Assembly: GCF_028622115.1 (NCBI RefSeq) | Contig: NZ_CP097263.1 | Coordinates: 9,559,501-9,623,500, forward strand | Origin: Kutzneria chonburiensis | Lineage (GTDB): Bacteria; Actinomycetota; Actinomycetes; Mycobacteriales; Pseudonocardiaceae | Direction: 5' to 3' | DNA length: 64,000 nt | Shown here: positions 15,290-24,672 of the stretch, piece by piece | Layout of the letters: the number at the start of each line of letters is the position of its first letter | How positions within the stretch are numbered: position 1 is the first letter of the stretch | The notes under the pieces: model-generated | Database searches by the model: none | Told to the model about the DNA's origin: nothing | What the model saw: the letters and a program-made list of their open reading frames with translations, nothing else | Made by a program: the position numbers and the translations under genes

Positions 15290-16247
15290 CCTTCAACCGG
15301 GGGAACAACGCCTCCGAGTTGCCACGGTCGATCGCGGCCCGCAACGAAGGCGTCAGCTGGTAGTTCTCGTACTGCTTGTTGATGAAGCCGACGGCCACGG
15401 CCGGCGCGAACGGGAAGTCGCTGCCGTAGGTGATGTGGTCGGGGGCGGCCACCTCGAGCAGGCTGGGCAGCGCGGCCGGGCTCGCCGACAGGGCGATGTC
15501 GTAGTAGAACTGCCGCAGCACGGCCAGATACTTGGGCACCTGGTGCTTCTGGTCGACCAGGGTCCACAGCTGCTGCGCCTTGTTCTTGGCGTTCAGCATG
15601 GTCAGCAGGATGCGGTACGAGATGTAGGGCACGAACCCGCCGGCGTGGGCGAGGATGAACTTGATGTCCGGGTACCGGTCCATCGAGCCGGACAGGATCA
15701 GGCTGATCGCGGTACGCGTGGTGTCGAGCAGGAAGTCCGCGGTGAACGTGGGGATGCCGGGCACCTCGGGCGCCGGCAGCTCGCCGGGGTGCACGAAGAC
15801 GGCGACGGAACGCCGGTGCAGGAACTCGAGAAACGGGGCGAAGGCCGGATCCCCCAGGTAGCGGCCGTCGTTGTTGGCCAGCAACACGATGCCGTCGGCG
15901 TGCAGCTCGTCCAGGGCATACGTCGCCTCGGCCAACGCGCCTTCGACGTCGGGCAACGTAACCGTGGCGAAGAAGCCGAAGCGCGACGGCCGCCGGGCCA
16001 CCACGGCAGCGCAGAACTCGTTGATCTCGCGCGCCCAGGACCGCGCCTCACCGGAGTCGCCGAACCACACGCCGGGCGTGGACAGCGACAGGATCCCGGT
16101 CTGGATGTCGTGCCCGTCCATGAACTTCAGCGCGGACGACTCCGACCACGACGGCAGGTCGACGCCGCCGGGCCGGATTCCCTTGTCCCGCATCCATTCC
16201 GCGTAGCGGGGCGGGATCACGTGTTGGTGTGTGTCGATACGCAGCAT
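15285..16247 (-). CDS. amidohydrolase-2 (ACMSD-like) family protein
   Basis: 320 residues from ATG 16247. The N-terminus has the metal-binding DTHQHVIPPRY, mid-protein histidines occur in AVFVHPGE and FILAHAGGFVPY, and the C-terminal metal site is in ITYGSDFPFAP. The family holds decarboxylases and hydrolases of aromatic or beta-keto acids; the substrate is unknown. The start overlaps the end of the TetR gene, so the two are one operon, and the TetR probably controls this enzyme as well as the divergent MmpL genes. Confidence 0.85.
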   Translation of the reverse strand: MLRIDTHQHVIPPRYAEWMRDKGIRPGGVDLPSWSESSALKFMDGHDIQTGILSLSTPGVWFGDSGEARSWAREINEFCAAVVARRPSRFGFFATVTLPDVEGALAEATYALDELHADGIVLLANNDGRYLGDPAFAPFLEFLHRRSVAVFVHPGELPAPEVPGIPTFTADFLLDTTRTAISLILSGSMDRYPDIKFILAHAGGFVPYISYRILLTMLNAKNKAQQLWTLVDQKHQVPKYLAVLRQFYYDIALSASPAALPSLLEVAAPDHITYGSDFPFAPAVAVGFINKQYENYQLTPSLRAAIDRGNSEALFPRLKV

Positions 16248-16888
16248 CAGATGTCCTTGTCTGACGGCACGATCAGGGCGGCGAACAGCCGGGGCAGCAC
16301 GTCGGTGACGTAGCTGCCGTCCTCGTCCGAGCCGTCGATGATCGTGCGCTCGAGCATGGTGGTGTAGAGCCCGGTGATGGTCACGACGGCACTGCGCGGG
16401 TCCACGGTCAGCCGGAACGCCAGCCGGTCCAGCGCCGACAGCAGGATCTCGGCCAGGCTGTCGTGGAACCGTTGCTGGGCCGCGGAAGTCGGCCCGCGCA
16501 GCTCCTCCTGGCGCAGCGCCTGGGCGTGGAACTCGGCGGTCAGCAGGTACCAGGTCCGGTCCGCGGTCAGCGATTCCATGAACAGCGCGCCGGCCTGCCG
16601 GAGCACGTCGGTCGCGACGTCGGGGTCGGTGGTGTCGGCGGCGTCGATCGCGGCGCGCACGGCGGCCCGCAGCCGGTCGACGCGCTCCTGCATCTGCACC
16701 TCGTACACGGCCAGGAACAGCTCTTCCTTGCTGGCGAAGTTGGAATAGAACGCGCCGCGTGTGAAGCCGGCGCGCTCGCAGATCAGCTCCACCGGCGCGT
16801 CCCGGATGCCCAGCTCGCTGAACACCTCGTAGGCGGCATCGATCAGCCGCTCGCGGGTCTGCGCGCGCCGCCGTGTCGTTCCCGTCAT
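16247..16888 (-). CDS. TetR-family transcriptional regulator
   Basis: 213 residues if ATG 16888 is the start (GGGTGAG directly before it); a GTG at 16915 would add nine residues. The N-terminal helix-turn-helix is TRERLIDAAYEVFSELG...FTRGAFYSNFASKEELFLAVYE, a standard TetR domain. The C-terminal ligand domain is not specific. A perfect 11-bp dyad lies between it and the divergent MmpL gene, and it overlaps the downstream amidohydrolase gene. It likely represses the efflux/lipid-transport genes until a ligand binds. Confidence 0.9.
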   Translation of the reverse strand: MTGTTRRRAQTRERLIDAAYEVFSELGIRDAPVELICERAGFTRGAFYSNFASKEELFLAVYEVQMQERVDRLRAAVRAAIDAADTTDPDVATDVLRQAGALFMESLTADRTWYLLTAEFHAQALRQEELRGPTSAAQQRFHDSLAEILLSALDRLAFRLTVDPRSAVVTITGLYTTMLERTIIDGSDEDGSYVTDVLPRLFAALIVPSDKDI

Positions 16889-16924
16889 CTCACCCGTCCG
16901 CGTGACTCGATACACAGTGCATCA

Positions 16925-16956
16925 GATACATCGTGCATTAAGATACACGATGTATC
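16925..16956. promoter_or_regulatory. TetR operator
   Basis: GATACATCGTG (16925-16935) and CACGATGTATC (16946-16956) form a perfect 11-bp inverted repeat with a 10-base spacer. It lies in the divergent tetR-mmpL intergenic region, 23 bases before the mmpL GTG, and a related half-site lies at 16908-16923. Confidence 0.75.
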
Positions 16957-16978
16957 GTCGCTGACCAGGGAGCCGATC

Positions 16979-19639
16979 GTGTCCTCCTTCCTCTACCGCC
17001 TGGGTCGGGCCGCGGCCCGGGGCCGGGTGCTGGTGCTGGCCGTGTGGCTGGTCGTGCTGGCCGCCGCGGGCGGTGGCGCGCTGCTGCTCAACCAGGGCAC
17101 CGACGACACGTTCGCCATCCCCGGCTCCGAGTCGCAGGATGCGCTCGACCACCTCAAGCGGGTCTTCCCGGAGACCGCCGGCACCTCGGCCCAGCTGGTG
17201 GTCGTGGCCCCGGGGCGGGTCGACACCCCGGCGGTCAAGGCCGCCGTGGCCGACGCCGTGAACCAGATCAAGAAGGTCGACCAGGTCGCGACGGCCGTAG
17301 ACCCCTTCGACAACGGTGTTTCCAGGGATGGCCGTGCGGCGCTGATCGCCGTGCCGCTGACCGTGCAGCAGCCGCAGCTGCACGCGTCGACCAAGACCGC
17401 GCTCACGAGCATTGCCGACGATCTGGCCGCCAAGACCGGCACGCACGTCTACACCGGCGGCGACGCGTTCTCCAACCGCGTGCCCAAGCTCAGCCCGACC
17501 GAGGGCATCGGCCTGGTCATCGCGTTGCTGGTGCTGCTGCTGATGTTCCGCTCGATCATCGCCGCGTTCATGCCGCTGATCACGGCCGTGCTGGGCGTCG
17601 GCGTCTCGATCAGCCTGGTCTACGCCACGACGCTGGTGGTGCCGATCTCGTCCACGGCCCCGATGCTCGCGGTGATGCTGGGGCTGGCCGTCGGCATCGA
17701 CTACGCCCTGTTCCTGCTGTCACGCCATCGAGACCAGCTGGCCGACGGGCTCGACGTCGAGGAGTCCATCGCCCGCGCGACGGCGACCGCCGGCTCGGCG
17801 GTGATCTTCGCCGGGCTGACGGTGGTGATCGCCCTGCTGGGCCTGGCCGTCGCCGGCATTCCTTTCCTCACCACCATGGGCATCGCGGCGGCGGTCGCGG
17901 TCGCGCTGGCCGTCGGCATCGCGGTCACGCTCGTGCCGGCGCTGATGGCTTTGGCCGGACAACGGCTGCGGCCGAAAACCAAGCGGGCCAAGCGGAAGCG
18001 GGCCAAGCCGCAGATCGCCCGGTGGTGGGTGCGGACGGTGACCAAGGTGCCGCTGCTGACCGTGGTGCTGGTGGTCGCCGGCTTGGCGGTATGCGCGATC
18101 CCGGCCGTCGATCTCCGGCTTGCCTTGCCGGACAACGGGACCGAGGAGCAGGGCAGCCCCGCCCGCGACACGTACGACGTGGTCAGCCAGCACTTCGGCG
18201 CGGGCTACAACGGGCCGCTGATCGTCACCGCGGACATCATCACCAGCACCGACCCGGTCGGCCTGGTGAACAAGATCGCCGGCGAGATCCGGACCATGCC
18301 CGGCGTGGCCGCGGTGCCGCTGGCCACGCCCAACCCCAAGGGCGACACCGGCATCATCCAGGTAATCCCGACCACCGCACCGGACTCGCCGCAGACCGAC
18401 GATCTGGTGCGCCGGCTGCGCGACCAGGAACCGCACTTCCAGGACACGTACGGCACGAAGACGGCCGTCACCGGTATCACCGCGGTCGGCATCGACGTGT
18501 CGGCGCAGCTCGGCAGCGCCTTGCTGCCGTTCGGGATCCTGGTCGTCGGGCTGTCGCTGATCCTGCTGGCCATGGTGTTCCGCTCGATCTGGGTGCCGGT
18601 CAAGGCCACCGCCGGCTACCTGTTGTCGGTCGGCGTGGCCTTCGGCGCCACGGCTTTCGTGTTCGACCAGGGACATCTGGCCGCCGCGCTCGGCGTGACG
18701 CACACCGGCAGCGTGATCAGCTTCCTGCCGATCATCCTGATGGGTGTCCTCTTCGGACTGGCCATGGACTACGAGGTGTTCCTGGTGTCGCGGATCCGTG
18801 AGGAGTACGTGCACAACAGGGATCCGCACCGGGCCATCGAGAACGGCTTCATCTCGGCGTCCCGGGTTGTCGTGGCTGCGGCGGTGATCATGTTCGCGGT
18901 GTTCGCCGCGTTCGTGCCGGAGGGCAGTGCGACGATCAAGCCGATCGCGTTCAGCCTGGCCGTCGGCGTGTTCGTGGACGCCTTCGTGGTGCGGATGACG
19001 TTGGTGCCGGCGGTGTTGGCGCTGCTCGGCCACCGGGCCTGGGGCCTGCCGCCGAAGCTGGACCGGGCGCTGCCGGTGTTCGACGCCGAGGGCGACTCCC
19101 TGGTGCACGAGCTGCGGCTGGCCGACTGGCCCGGCGTTGACGAAGCGATCAGCGCCCGCGGCATCGGTGTGGACGACGACCGCGGCCGTCCGGTCTACCG
19201 GGGCGTCGACCTCCACGCAGCTCGAGGTTCCGTGGTGGTGCTGCACGGCGCCGGCAAGACCGCTTTGCTGTACACGATTGCCGGTCGTGTCACCAAGTTG
19301 AACGGGGACCTCAAGGTACTCGGGCGGGTGTTGCCTCAGCACGTGCATGCCCTGCGGCGCGAGGTCACGGTGATCGGCTGCCGGGACAGCGCCGCCCCGG
19401 CCAGTGAGGTGGCGATGGCATTGGCCGACGACATCGAGCTGGTGCTGATCGACGACGCCGACCTGGTGTTGCGCACCGATGAGCGGGATGCGTTGCGGGA
19501 CTTGATCGCCCGCCGCCGCACCGCCGCCGGACGGCCGGTGACGGTGGTGTTGAGCTGCCAGCATCCGGCCCGCCTTGCCGATCTGCTGCCGGCCGACGCC
19601 GCCCTGTTCTCCCTCGCCCAGCCCGTTGAGGTGCACTGA
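16979..19639 (+). CDS. MmpL/RND-family transporter with C-terminal ABC-like ATPase domain
   Basis: 886 residues from GTG 16979, behind GGGAG. The first 690 residues are an MMPL transporter: an N-terminal membrane helix, a large extracytoplasmic loop, five helices containing GIDYALFLLSRHR, a second loop and a second helix set with AMDYEVFLVSRIREEY. After a linker, the last 190 residues are a shortened ABC nucleotide-binding domain with a P-loop LHGAGKTALL and Walker B IELVLIDDADLV but no clear LSGGQ signature. It may export lipids or drugs. The start codon of the next gene overlaps its stop. Confidence 0.88.
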   Translation: MSSFLYRLGRAAARGRVLVLAVWLVVLAAAGGGALLLNQGTDDTFAIPGSESQDALDHLKRVFPETAGTSAQLVVVAPGRVDTPAVKAAVADAVNQIKKVDQVATAVDPFDNGVSRDGRAALIAVPLTVQQPQLHASTKTALTSIADDLAAKTGTHVYTGGDAFSNRVPKLSPTEGIGLVIALLVLLLMFRSIIAAFMPLITAVLGVGVSISLVYATTLVVPISSTAPMLAVMLGLAVGIDYALFLLSRHRDQLADGLDVEESIARATATAGSAVIFAGLTVVIALLGLAVAGIPFLTTMGIAAAVAVALAVGIAVTLVPALMALAGQRLRPKTKRAKRKRAKPQIARWWVRTVTKVPLLTVVLVVAGLAVCAIPAVDLRLALPDNGTEEQGSPARDTYDVVSQHFGAGYNGPLIVTADIITSTDPVGLVNKIAGEIRTMPGVAAVPLATPNPKGDTGIIQVIPTTAPDSPQTDDLVRRLRDQEPHFQDTYGTKTAVTGITAVGIDVSAQLGSALLPFGILVVGLSLILLAMVFRSIWVPVKATAGYLLSVGVAFGATAFVFDQGHLAAALGVTHTGSVISFLPIILMGVLFGLAMDYEVFLVSRIREEYVHNRDPHRAIENGFISASRVVVAAAVIMFAVFAAFVPEGSATIKPIAFSLAVGVFVDAFVVRMTLVPAVLALLGHRAWGLPPKLDRALPVFDAEGDSLVHELRLADWPGVDEAISARGIGVDDDRGRPVYRGVDLHAARGSVVVLHGAGKTALLYTIAGRVTKLNGDLKVLGRVLPQHVHALRREVTVIGCRDSAAPASEVAMALADDIELVLIDDADLVLRTDERDALRDLIARRRTAAGRPVTVVLSCQHPARLADLLPADAALFSLAQPVEVH

Positions 19640-21579
19640 TGTTCAAGCCGTTCGCCAATTCCGCCCAGGCGCTGGCCGCCGGCCCGCTGACGTGGAAGAC
19701 CTGGACCGGTCTCATCGCCGTGCCGGTGCTGATCATGGGCCTGCTGACGTGGGCGCTGTGGTCGCCGGACAGCGATCACAGCACCGCGACCGCGGCGGTG
19801 GTCAACAACGACCAGCCGGTGAAGGTCAACGGGCAGCTCATCCCGCTCGGCCGGCAGCTGGCCGGCGACCTCACGCACAGCTCGGACTCGGCCTACAAGT
19901 GGGTGCTGACCGACGCGTCCGACGCGGATTCGGGGCTGGACAACGGAACCTACACCGCCGTCGTGACAATCCCGCAGGACTTCTCGGCCCGTGCGACCTC
20001 GGCCGCCGCCGGCAAGCCGCTCGACGCCACCCGGGCCGTGGTCGACGTGAAGACGTCCGCCAGTGCTGGCGTGATGGATCCCTCGCTGTCGCAACGGATC
20101 GCCGACAGCACCCAGCAGACCCTGAACAACCAGGTCGTCGAGACCTACCTGGACAACATCTACGTCGGCTTCACCACCATCCACGGCCAGCTCAACCAGG
20201 CCGCCGACGGCGCGGACCAGCTGGCCGACGGCACGCGTCAACTTGTGCCCGGGGCGCAACAACTTGCCGACGGGGCGGCCAAGCTCGCCGCCGGCACGGC
20301 GCAGCTGGCGACCGGTTCGAGTCAGCTCGCCAACGGGTTGACCCAAGCCGAACGGGACACCGCGCAGCTGCCGGCGTTGACGCGGCAGCTCGCGAACGGG
20401 GCGGAGCAAGTCGCGCAGGGCAACGAGAAGCTGGCCGCGACGATCGTTCCGTTGGCCAACCGCATCATCGCCGCCATCGACGCCCTGCCGTCGGCCACCG
20501 CGGCGGCGGCCGACATTCAGCGGCTGGCCGACCAGTGCAGCGGTGACGCCCAGTTCTGCGCCAACCTTCGCCAAGCGGCGGCCCGGCTGGCGGCCGACGC
20601 CGACAAGATCGACGCCGCCAAGACGTCGATTCGGGCCCAGGCCGTGCAGGTCCGTGACGGCATTCAGGCGCTGGCCAACGGTTCCCGTCAGGTGGCCAGC
20701 GGAAACGCCCAGCTGGCCAAGCAGTCCGGGGCGCTCGCGCAGGGCATCGCCTCCGCCGCCGATGGTGCCCGGCAGCTCGATGCCGGTGTGCAGCAGGCGA
20801 ATTCCGGTGCGCAGCAGCTGGCCGACGGCTCGCAGCAGCTGAACACCGGTGTGGGCAAGGTGAACGACGGCACCCAGCAGTTGGCGTCCTCCTTGGACAA
20901 GGGACGCAACCAGGTTCCCAGCTACACCGACGCGGAACGCAATCACCTCAAGACGATTGCCGCCAGCCCGACCGCGACCGCCACGGACAGCACGCCCTCG
21001 AACATACTGGCCATCACACTGTTCGCGGTGTTGGCCTTGTGGGCCTTGGCTTTGGCGACCTATCTGGTCACGCGGGCCGTGCCGGACGCGGTGCTCACCG
21101 CCCGCGAGGCGACGTGGAGCATCATCATCCGGGCCGCCCTGCCCGGCGCGACGGCCGCAGCACTGGCCGCCGTCGCCATCACCGCGATCGCGATTCCCGC
21201 GCTGCATCTGGGCGTTGGCGGCTCGTTCGAGTTCCTCGGCGTCGCGCTGCTGGCGGCGTTCGCCTTCGTGTCGCTCAACCAGGCCGTGACGGCCATCTTC
21301 GGCCGCGCCGGGCGGCTCGCTTCTCTTGCCGTGCTCGTGCTGGCGTCGGCCACCGGCATCGTGTCCACGCTGCCAGGCCCGCTCTATGCCCTGGCCGCGT
21401 ACCTACCCACGCATGGCGCCGTACTCGGGCTGCGAGCCGCCGCGACCGGCGACGCCGGCCTTTACACCGGCATCGCCGAGCTCGCCGCGTGGCTGGTGGT
21501 CGGCGTGCTGACGGCGATCCTCGTCACCGACCGCCGTCGCTACCTGTCCACGCGACGACTCCGGCTCGCGGTGGCCTAG
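19639..21579 (+). CDS. YhgE/Pip-family membrane protein
   Basis: 646 residues from ATG 19639. One N-terminal transmembrane helix (TGLIAVPVLIMGLLTWALW) and five to six C-terminal helices flank a long extracytoplasmic domain. That domain has repeated QLADGxxQL-type heptads (about residues 185-430), as in YhgE/Pip and phage-infection proteins. The family forms ABC-2-like membrane partners. Coupling to the MmpL-ABC protein suggests the fused ATPase energises this partner. Confidence 0.87.
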   Translation: MFKPFANSAQALAAGPLTWKTWTGLIAVPVLIMGLLTWALWSPDSDHSTATAAVVNNDQPVKVNGQLIPLGRQLAGDLTHSSDSAYKWVLTDASDADSGLDNGTYTAVVTIPQDFSARATSAAAGKPLDATRAVVDVKTSASAGVMDPSLSQRIADSTQQTLNNQVVETYLDNIYVGFTTIHGQLNQAADGADQLADGTRQLVPGAQQLADGAAKLAAGTAQLATGSSQLANGLTQAERDTAQLPALTRQLANGAEQVAQGNEKLAATIVPLANRIIAAIDALPSATAAAADIQRLADQCSGDAQFCANLRQAAARLAADADKIDAAKTSIRAQAVQVRDGIQALANGSRQVASGNAQLAKQSGALAQGIASAADGARQLDAGVQQANSGAQQLADGSQQLNTGVGKVNDGTQQLASSLDKGRNQVPSYTDAERNHLKTIAASPTATATDSTPSNILAITLFAVLALWALALATYLVTRAVPDAVLTAREATWSIIIRAALPGATAAALAAVAITAIAIPALHLGVGGSFEFLGVALLAAFAFVSLNQAVTAIFGRAGRLASLAVLVLASATGIVSTLPGPLYALAAYLPTHGAVLGLRAAATGDAGLYTGIAELAAWLVVGVLTAILVTDRRRYLSTRRLRLAVA

Positions 21580-21592
21580 TTTCGAACCGGTT

Positions 21593-22369
21593 TCAGGAGT
21601 GCAGCCTGGACAGCTCTTCGCCGCCGTTCCTGATCAGCGTCTCCAGCTGCCGGCGCCGCTTCGCGAACTCCTTGACCGGGACCGACAGGGCCACCGCCGC
21701 CTTCGTGCGGCCTTCCGCGTCCCGTACCGGCGTGGCCAGGCAGGCCAGGCCCGGCTGGAACTCCTCGATCTCCGCCGCGATGCCCGTCTTGCGGACCAGC
21801 GCCAGCTCGCGGTCCAGATCCTCGAGCCGGGTGATCGTCCGGTTCGTCAGCCTCGCCAGGCCCGCCCCGGCCAGGTAGTGCCGCCGCGCCGCCGGCGACA
21901 TCGCCGCCAGCAGCACCTTGCCGAACGACGTCGCGTGGGCCGAGCGGTCGAACCCCAGATCCAGCGGCTCCGCCTTGCGGTGCTCCGGCGAGTCCGCCAC
22001 CTCCGCCACCACCAGCTCGTCGTCGCGGACCACCGCGTAGTACATCGCCGCCTGCGCCCTGATGTGCAGGTCCCTCAGCGTGTAGGCGATTTCCGGCGTG
22101 ACCGACAGCTGCGCCTTCAGGCTGTCGTGCAGCTCCGGCAGCTTGTAGCCCAGTCCGAAGCCCCTCGCGTTGGCCAGCCTGACCAGGTAGCCCTCGTGGA
22201 CCAGCGTGTTCAGCAGGTGGTACGTCGTCGACAGCTTGAAGCCGGTACGCCGGGCCACCGCCTTCGCCGTGATCCCGTCGCCCCCGTCCGCCACCGTCTC
22301 CAGCACCCTCAGCGCTCGCTGCACCGAACCGATCAGCCCACTCGGCGGTTTCGGCTGGGCGTCGGGCAT
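21593..22369 (-). CDS. IclR-family transcriptional regulator
   Basis: 258 residues from ATG 22369. The N-terminal winged helix (SVQRALRVLETVADGG...FKLSTTYHLLNTLVHEGYL) and a C-terminal effector domain are typical of IclR. It converges on the Pip gene and lies 218 bases from tRNA-Met. Its target is unknown; IclR regulators usually control catabolic operons. Confidence 0.9.
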   Translation of the reverse strand: MPDAQPKPPSGLIGSVQRALRVLETVADGGDGITAKAVARRTGFKLSTTYHLLNTLVHEGYLVRLANARGFGLGYKLPELHDSLKAQLSVTPEIAYTLRDLHIRAQAAMYYAVVRDDELVVAEVADSPEHRKAEPLDLGFDRSAHATSFGKVLLAAMSPAARRHYLAGAGLARLTNRTITRLEDLDRELALVRKTGIAAEIEEFQPGLACLATPVRDAEGRTKAAVALSVPVKEFAKRRRQLETLIRNGGEELSRLHS

Positions 22370-22587
22370 TGGTCCTCCGGGTGCAAGGGTGTCCCGCCCA
22401 CCGGCAACGGCCAGCGGCGGCTAGGTGTCGAGCTACCGCTGACGCCGATGATCATTGAAGCCGCAACCAGGTGGGTCAAGCCGGAACTTTTCACATGCCG
22501 GCAATCGCTGCCGGACCAGGGGTCCCCCGCCCGTGCCGAGCCACCCGCCGGTAGTCTCCCCACCACGCGCCGGCCCACCGGCGCCCT

Positions 22588-22662
22588 GGGGCGGTAGCTC
22601 AGCTGGTTAGAGCAGCAGACTCATAATCTGTCAGGTCGTGGGTTCGAGCCCCACCCGCCCTA
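22588..22662 (+). tRNA. tRNA-Met (CAT anticodon)
   Basis: Cloverleaf: acceptor GGGGCGG/CCGCCCT (first pair G-U), D-stem GCTC/GAGC, anticodon stem GCAGA/TCTGT with loop CTCATAA, T-stem GTGGG/CCCAC with loop TTCGAGC, discriminator A. Anticodon CAT fits elongator Met (or Ile2 if modified). CC but not CCA is encoded. The 3' 32 bases overlap the integrase stop region. Confidence 0.9.
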
Positions 22663-24250
22663 CCGATTTAGTCATTGTGCGAACCACTCCGTTCGGGGTC
22701 TTATTCGCTGGTAGGGCGGGTGTGGCCCCATCGTTGTTGCAGGGTTGGGGGATGTAGAAGACTGGGCGGAGCCGGTCTGGGCCGGTGATGGTGACCTTGG
22801 CGACCAGGCCTTCGACGACTGCCTTGACCTGGTTGGGGGTGCCGCTGGTGATGATCTCGGCGATGTAGTCGGCCACCGCCACCAGGACAGCGGGCTCTGG
22901 GGCGGTGGGCTCGTCGTCCAGCGCGAGGAGCAGTGCGTCGCGGCGGGCGCGGAGTTGCTTGGTCTTGACGCGGAGCTCGGTAAGCCGGTCGGCGACGAGT
23001 TCTTCGTCCATGGTGCCGCGCTCGAACGCGGTCAGGTAGCGGTCGATGGCCTGCCCGGTCTTGGTGATCTCGGTGTCGACGGTGACAAGTTCGGCGTGCC
23101 GGTCGGCGTGCGCCGCCCGATATTGCTTCTGTTCGCGCGTGATGGCGTCGGCGATGAGGTCGTGGTGGGTGCGATAGAAAGTGGCCAGCGCGTCAAGGAC
23201 CGCCGTCTCAACGGCATCGGCGTTGAGCCGTGACATGTCGCACTTGCTGCCGTCGTAGCGGGCCAGGTTCCAGCAGGTGTAGTAGCGGTAGGTCTTGTTC
23301 CGCCCGGTGGCGCGGGTGCCGATCATGGGCTTGCCGCACCTGGGGCACCGCAGCTTGCTGGTGAAGATGTAGTCGGAGCCGGACGCGGCCCGGTGGGCGT
23401 GGGACTCGCCGCGTGCCTCGAGAATGGCTTGGGCCTGCTCCCACACCGTGAGGTCGATGATGGGGGCGTGGGTGTCGGTCATGGTGGCCTCCCGGAAGGT
23501 CAGCTCCCCCAGATAGACGCGGTTGTTCAGAGCGCGGATGACTTGGTGGCCGGACCACGGGCCGCCGGAACTGGTGCGATGGCCCCGGTCGTTGAGGACC
23601 TTGGCGATGGCGCGGGAGCCGAGCCGGTCCCTTGCGTAAAGGTCGAAGATCAGTCGCACGATCACCGCCTCATGCTGGTCAACGACGAGCGTGTGGCTGG
23701 TCTTGTCGACCTGGTAGCCGAAGGGGCGCTTGCCACCCTTCCACTTCCCCTTGGCGTGCTTGCGTTCCATCCCGGCGATGACACGGTCGATGATGGTGTC
23801 GCGTTCGAACTGGGCGAACATCCCCAGCATCTGTACCAGCATCCGACCCATCGGGGTCGAGGTGTCGAACGGCTCGGTCGCCGACCGGAAGACGACCCCG
23901 GCTTGGTCGAGTTCGTCGAGCAGCACCACCATGTCCCGCAGGTTGCGGGAGAACCGGTCCACCCGGTAGACGAGCAGCACGTCGATCAGCCCGGCGCGGG
24001 CGGCGGCGAGCGCGCGTTGCAACCCGTCGCGTTCGGTGGTGGCGCCGGAGGCGTCGTCGGGGAACCGTGCCACGAGCCGCCAGCCGGGCTGGGAGCCGAT
24101 GTAGGCGTCCAGACGCGTGTCCTGGGCCTCGATCGAATAGGGCTGGTGCTCGTCGTCGGTGGAGCGCCGTACGTAGATCCCTACCCGCACGTCATCGCCG
24201 AGCGTGGTCATCGCGGCCTTCTTGACACGCTGCGCGGTCGATCGCGTCAT
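22631..24250 (-). CDS. large serine recombinase (integrase)
   Basis: 539 residues from ATG 24250 (GGGGG seven bases upstream). The resolvase domain has catalytic serine S30 in YVRRSTDDE. A recombinase domain follows (KRPFGYQVD, AIAKVLNDRG). A zinc ribbon with CPRCGK and YYTCWN...CDMS precedes a coiled-coil (TKTGQAIDRYL to RDALLLAL). It should integrate and excise the second element. The last codons and stop lie inside the tRNA-Met 3' end, unusual for a serine integrase, which normally uses short non-tRNA sites. The C-terminal VGLEPTT is encoded by tRNA bases. Confidence 0.9.
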   Translation of the reverse strand: MTRSTAQRVKKAAMTTLGDDVRVGIYVRRSTDDEHQPYSIEAQDTRLDAYIGSQPGWRLVARFPDDASGATTERDGLQRALAAARAGLIDVLLVYRVDRFSRNLRDMVVLLDELDQAGVVFRSATEPFDTSTPMGRMLVQMLGMFAQFERDTIIDRVIAGMERKHAKGKWKGGKRPFGYQVDKTSHTLVVDQHEAVIVRLIFDLYARDRLGSRAIAKVLNDRGHRTSSGGPWSGHQVIRALNNRVYLGELTFREATMTDTHAPIIDLTVWEQAQAILEARGESHAHRAASGSDYIFTSKLRCPRCGKPMIGTRATGRNKTYRYYTCWNLARYDGSKCDMSRLNADAVETAVLDALATFYRTHHDLIADAITREQKQYRAAHADRHAELVTVDTEITKTGQAIDRYLTAFERGTMDEELVADRLTELRVKTKQLRARRDALLLALDDEPTAPEPAVLVAVADYIAEIITSGTPNQVKAVVEGLVAKVTITGPDRLRPVFYIPQPCNNDGATPALPANKTPNGVVRTMTKSVGRVGLEPTT

Positions 24251-24282
24251 TATCCGACCCCCTCAGTTCAGCATTTCCGCGC

Positions 24283-24318
24283 GCCCTGTAGCAGCCGTTT
24301 ATCCGGCTGCTACAGGGC
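24283..24318. repeat. perfect 15-bp inverted repeat upstream of the integrase
   Basis: GCCCTGTAGCAGCCG (24283-24297) and CGGCTGCTACAGGGC (24304-24318) are perfect complements around TTTATC. It lies between the integrase start and the upstream small gene, so it could be an integrase operator or attP part. No T-run supports a terminator. Confidence 0.65.
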
Positions 24319-24435
24319 GACTACGCGGCCACTAGATCACTACCAAATTTGACTTAAAACCGCAGCTCACGAGCGGTAAGCTACGTTTCCAATTATCGCC
24401 CATTAAGCGCGGCAAGGGAAGCGGATAGCGCCCTT

Positions 24436-24672
24436 CTACGCTGCTTTTTTGCGGGCCTTCTTCGCGTTTTCCTGGTTGGTGCGCCACTGGCCGATGAGGG
24501 TGGCCAGGGCGGTGACGGCGAGGTCGTACTGCTGGGCGGTCATCGGTTCGGTGTCGATCCGCTCCACGTGCCAGGTGTCCTGTGTGGCCGATCGTGTGGT
24601 GCGGAACGGGAGCACGGTGGCGTTACCGCCATCGTCCTGGTCGGCATCGTGGTCGGGTGTGTGCTGGGGCAT
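24436..24672 (-). CDS. small protein upstream of the integrase
   Basis: 78 residues from ATG 24672, behind GAGGTG. The N-terminal half is acidic and disordered; the C-terminal half (DLAVTALATLIGQWRTNQENAKKARKKAA) is helical and ends basic. Small proteins in this position of actinomycete mobile elements can be excisionase-like, but no helix-turn-helix is seen. It probably shares a transcript with the integrase. Confidence 0.55.
   Translation of the reverse strand: MPQHTPDHDADQDDGGNATVLPFRTTRSATQDTWHVERIDTEPMTAQQYDLAVTALATLIGQWRTNQENAKKARKKAA

Noticed and set aside
17720-19636. Minus-strand frame of 638 residues over the MmpL gene
   Set aside because: It is His/Arg/Gln-rich shadow composition typical of the antisense of GC-rich genes. 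The opposite strand holds a clear MmpL.
24283-24318. Terminator of the integrase-upstream gene
   Set aside because: The stem is perfect but no T-run follows on either strand. An operator or attachment role is equally possible, so it is left as an inverted repeat.
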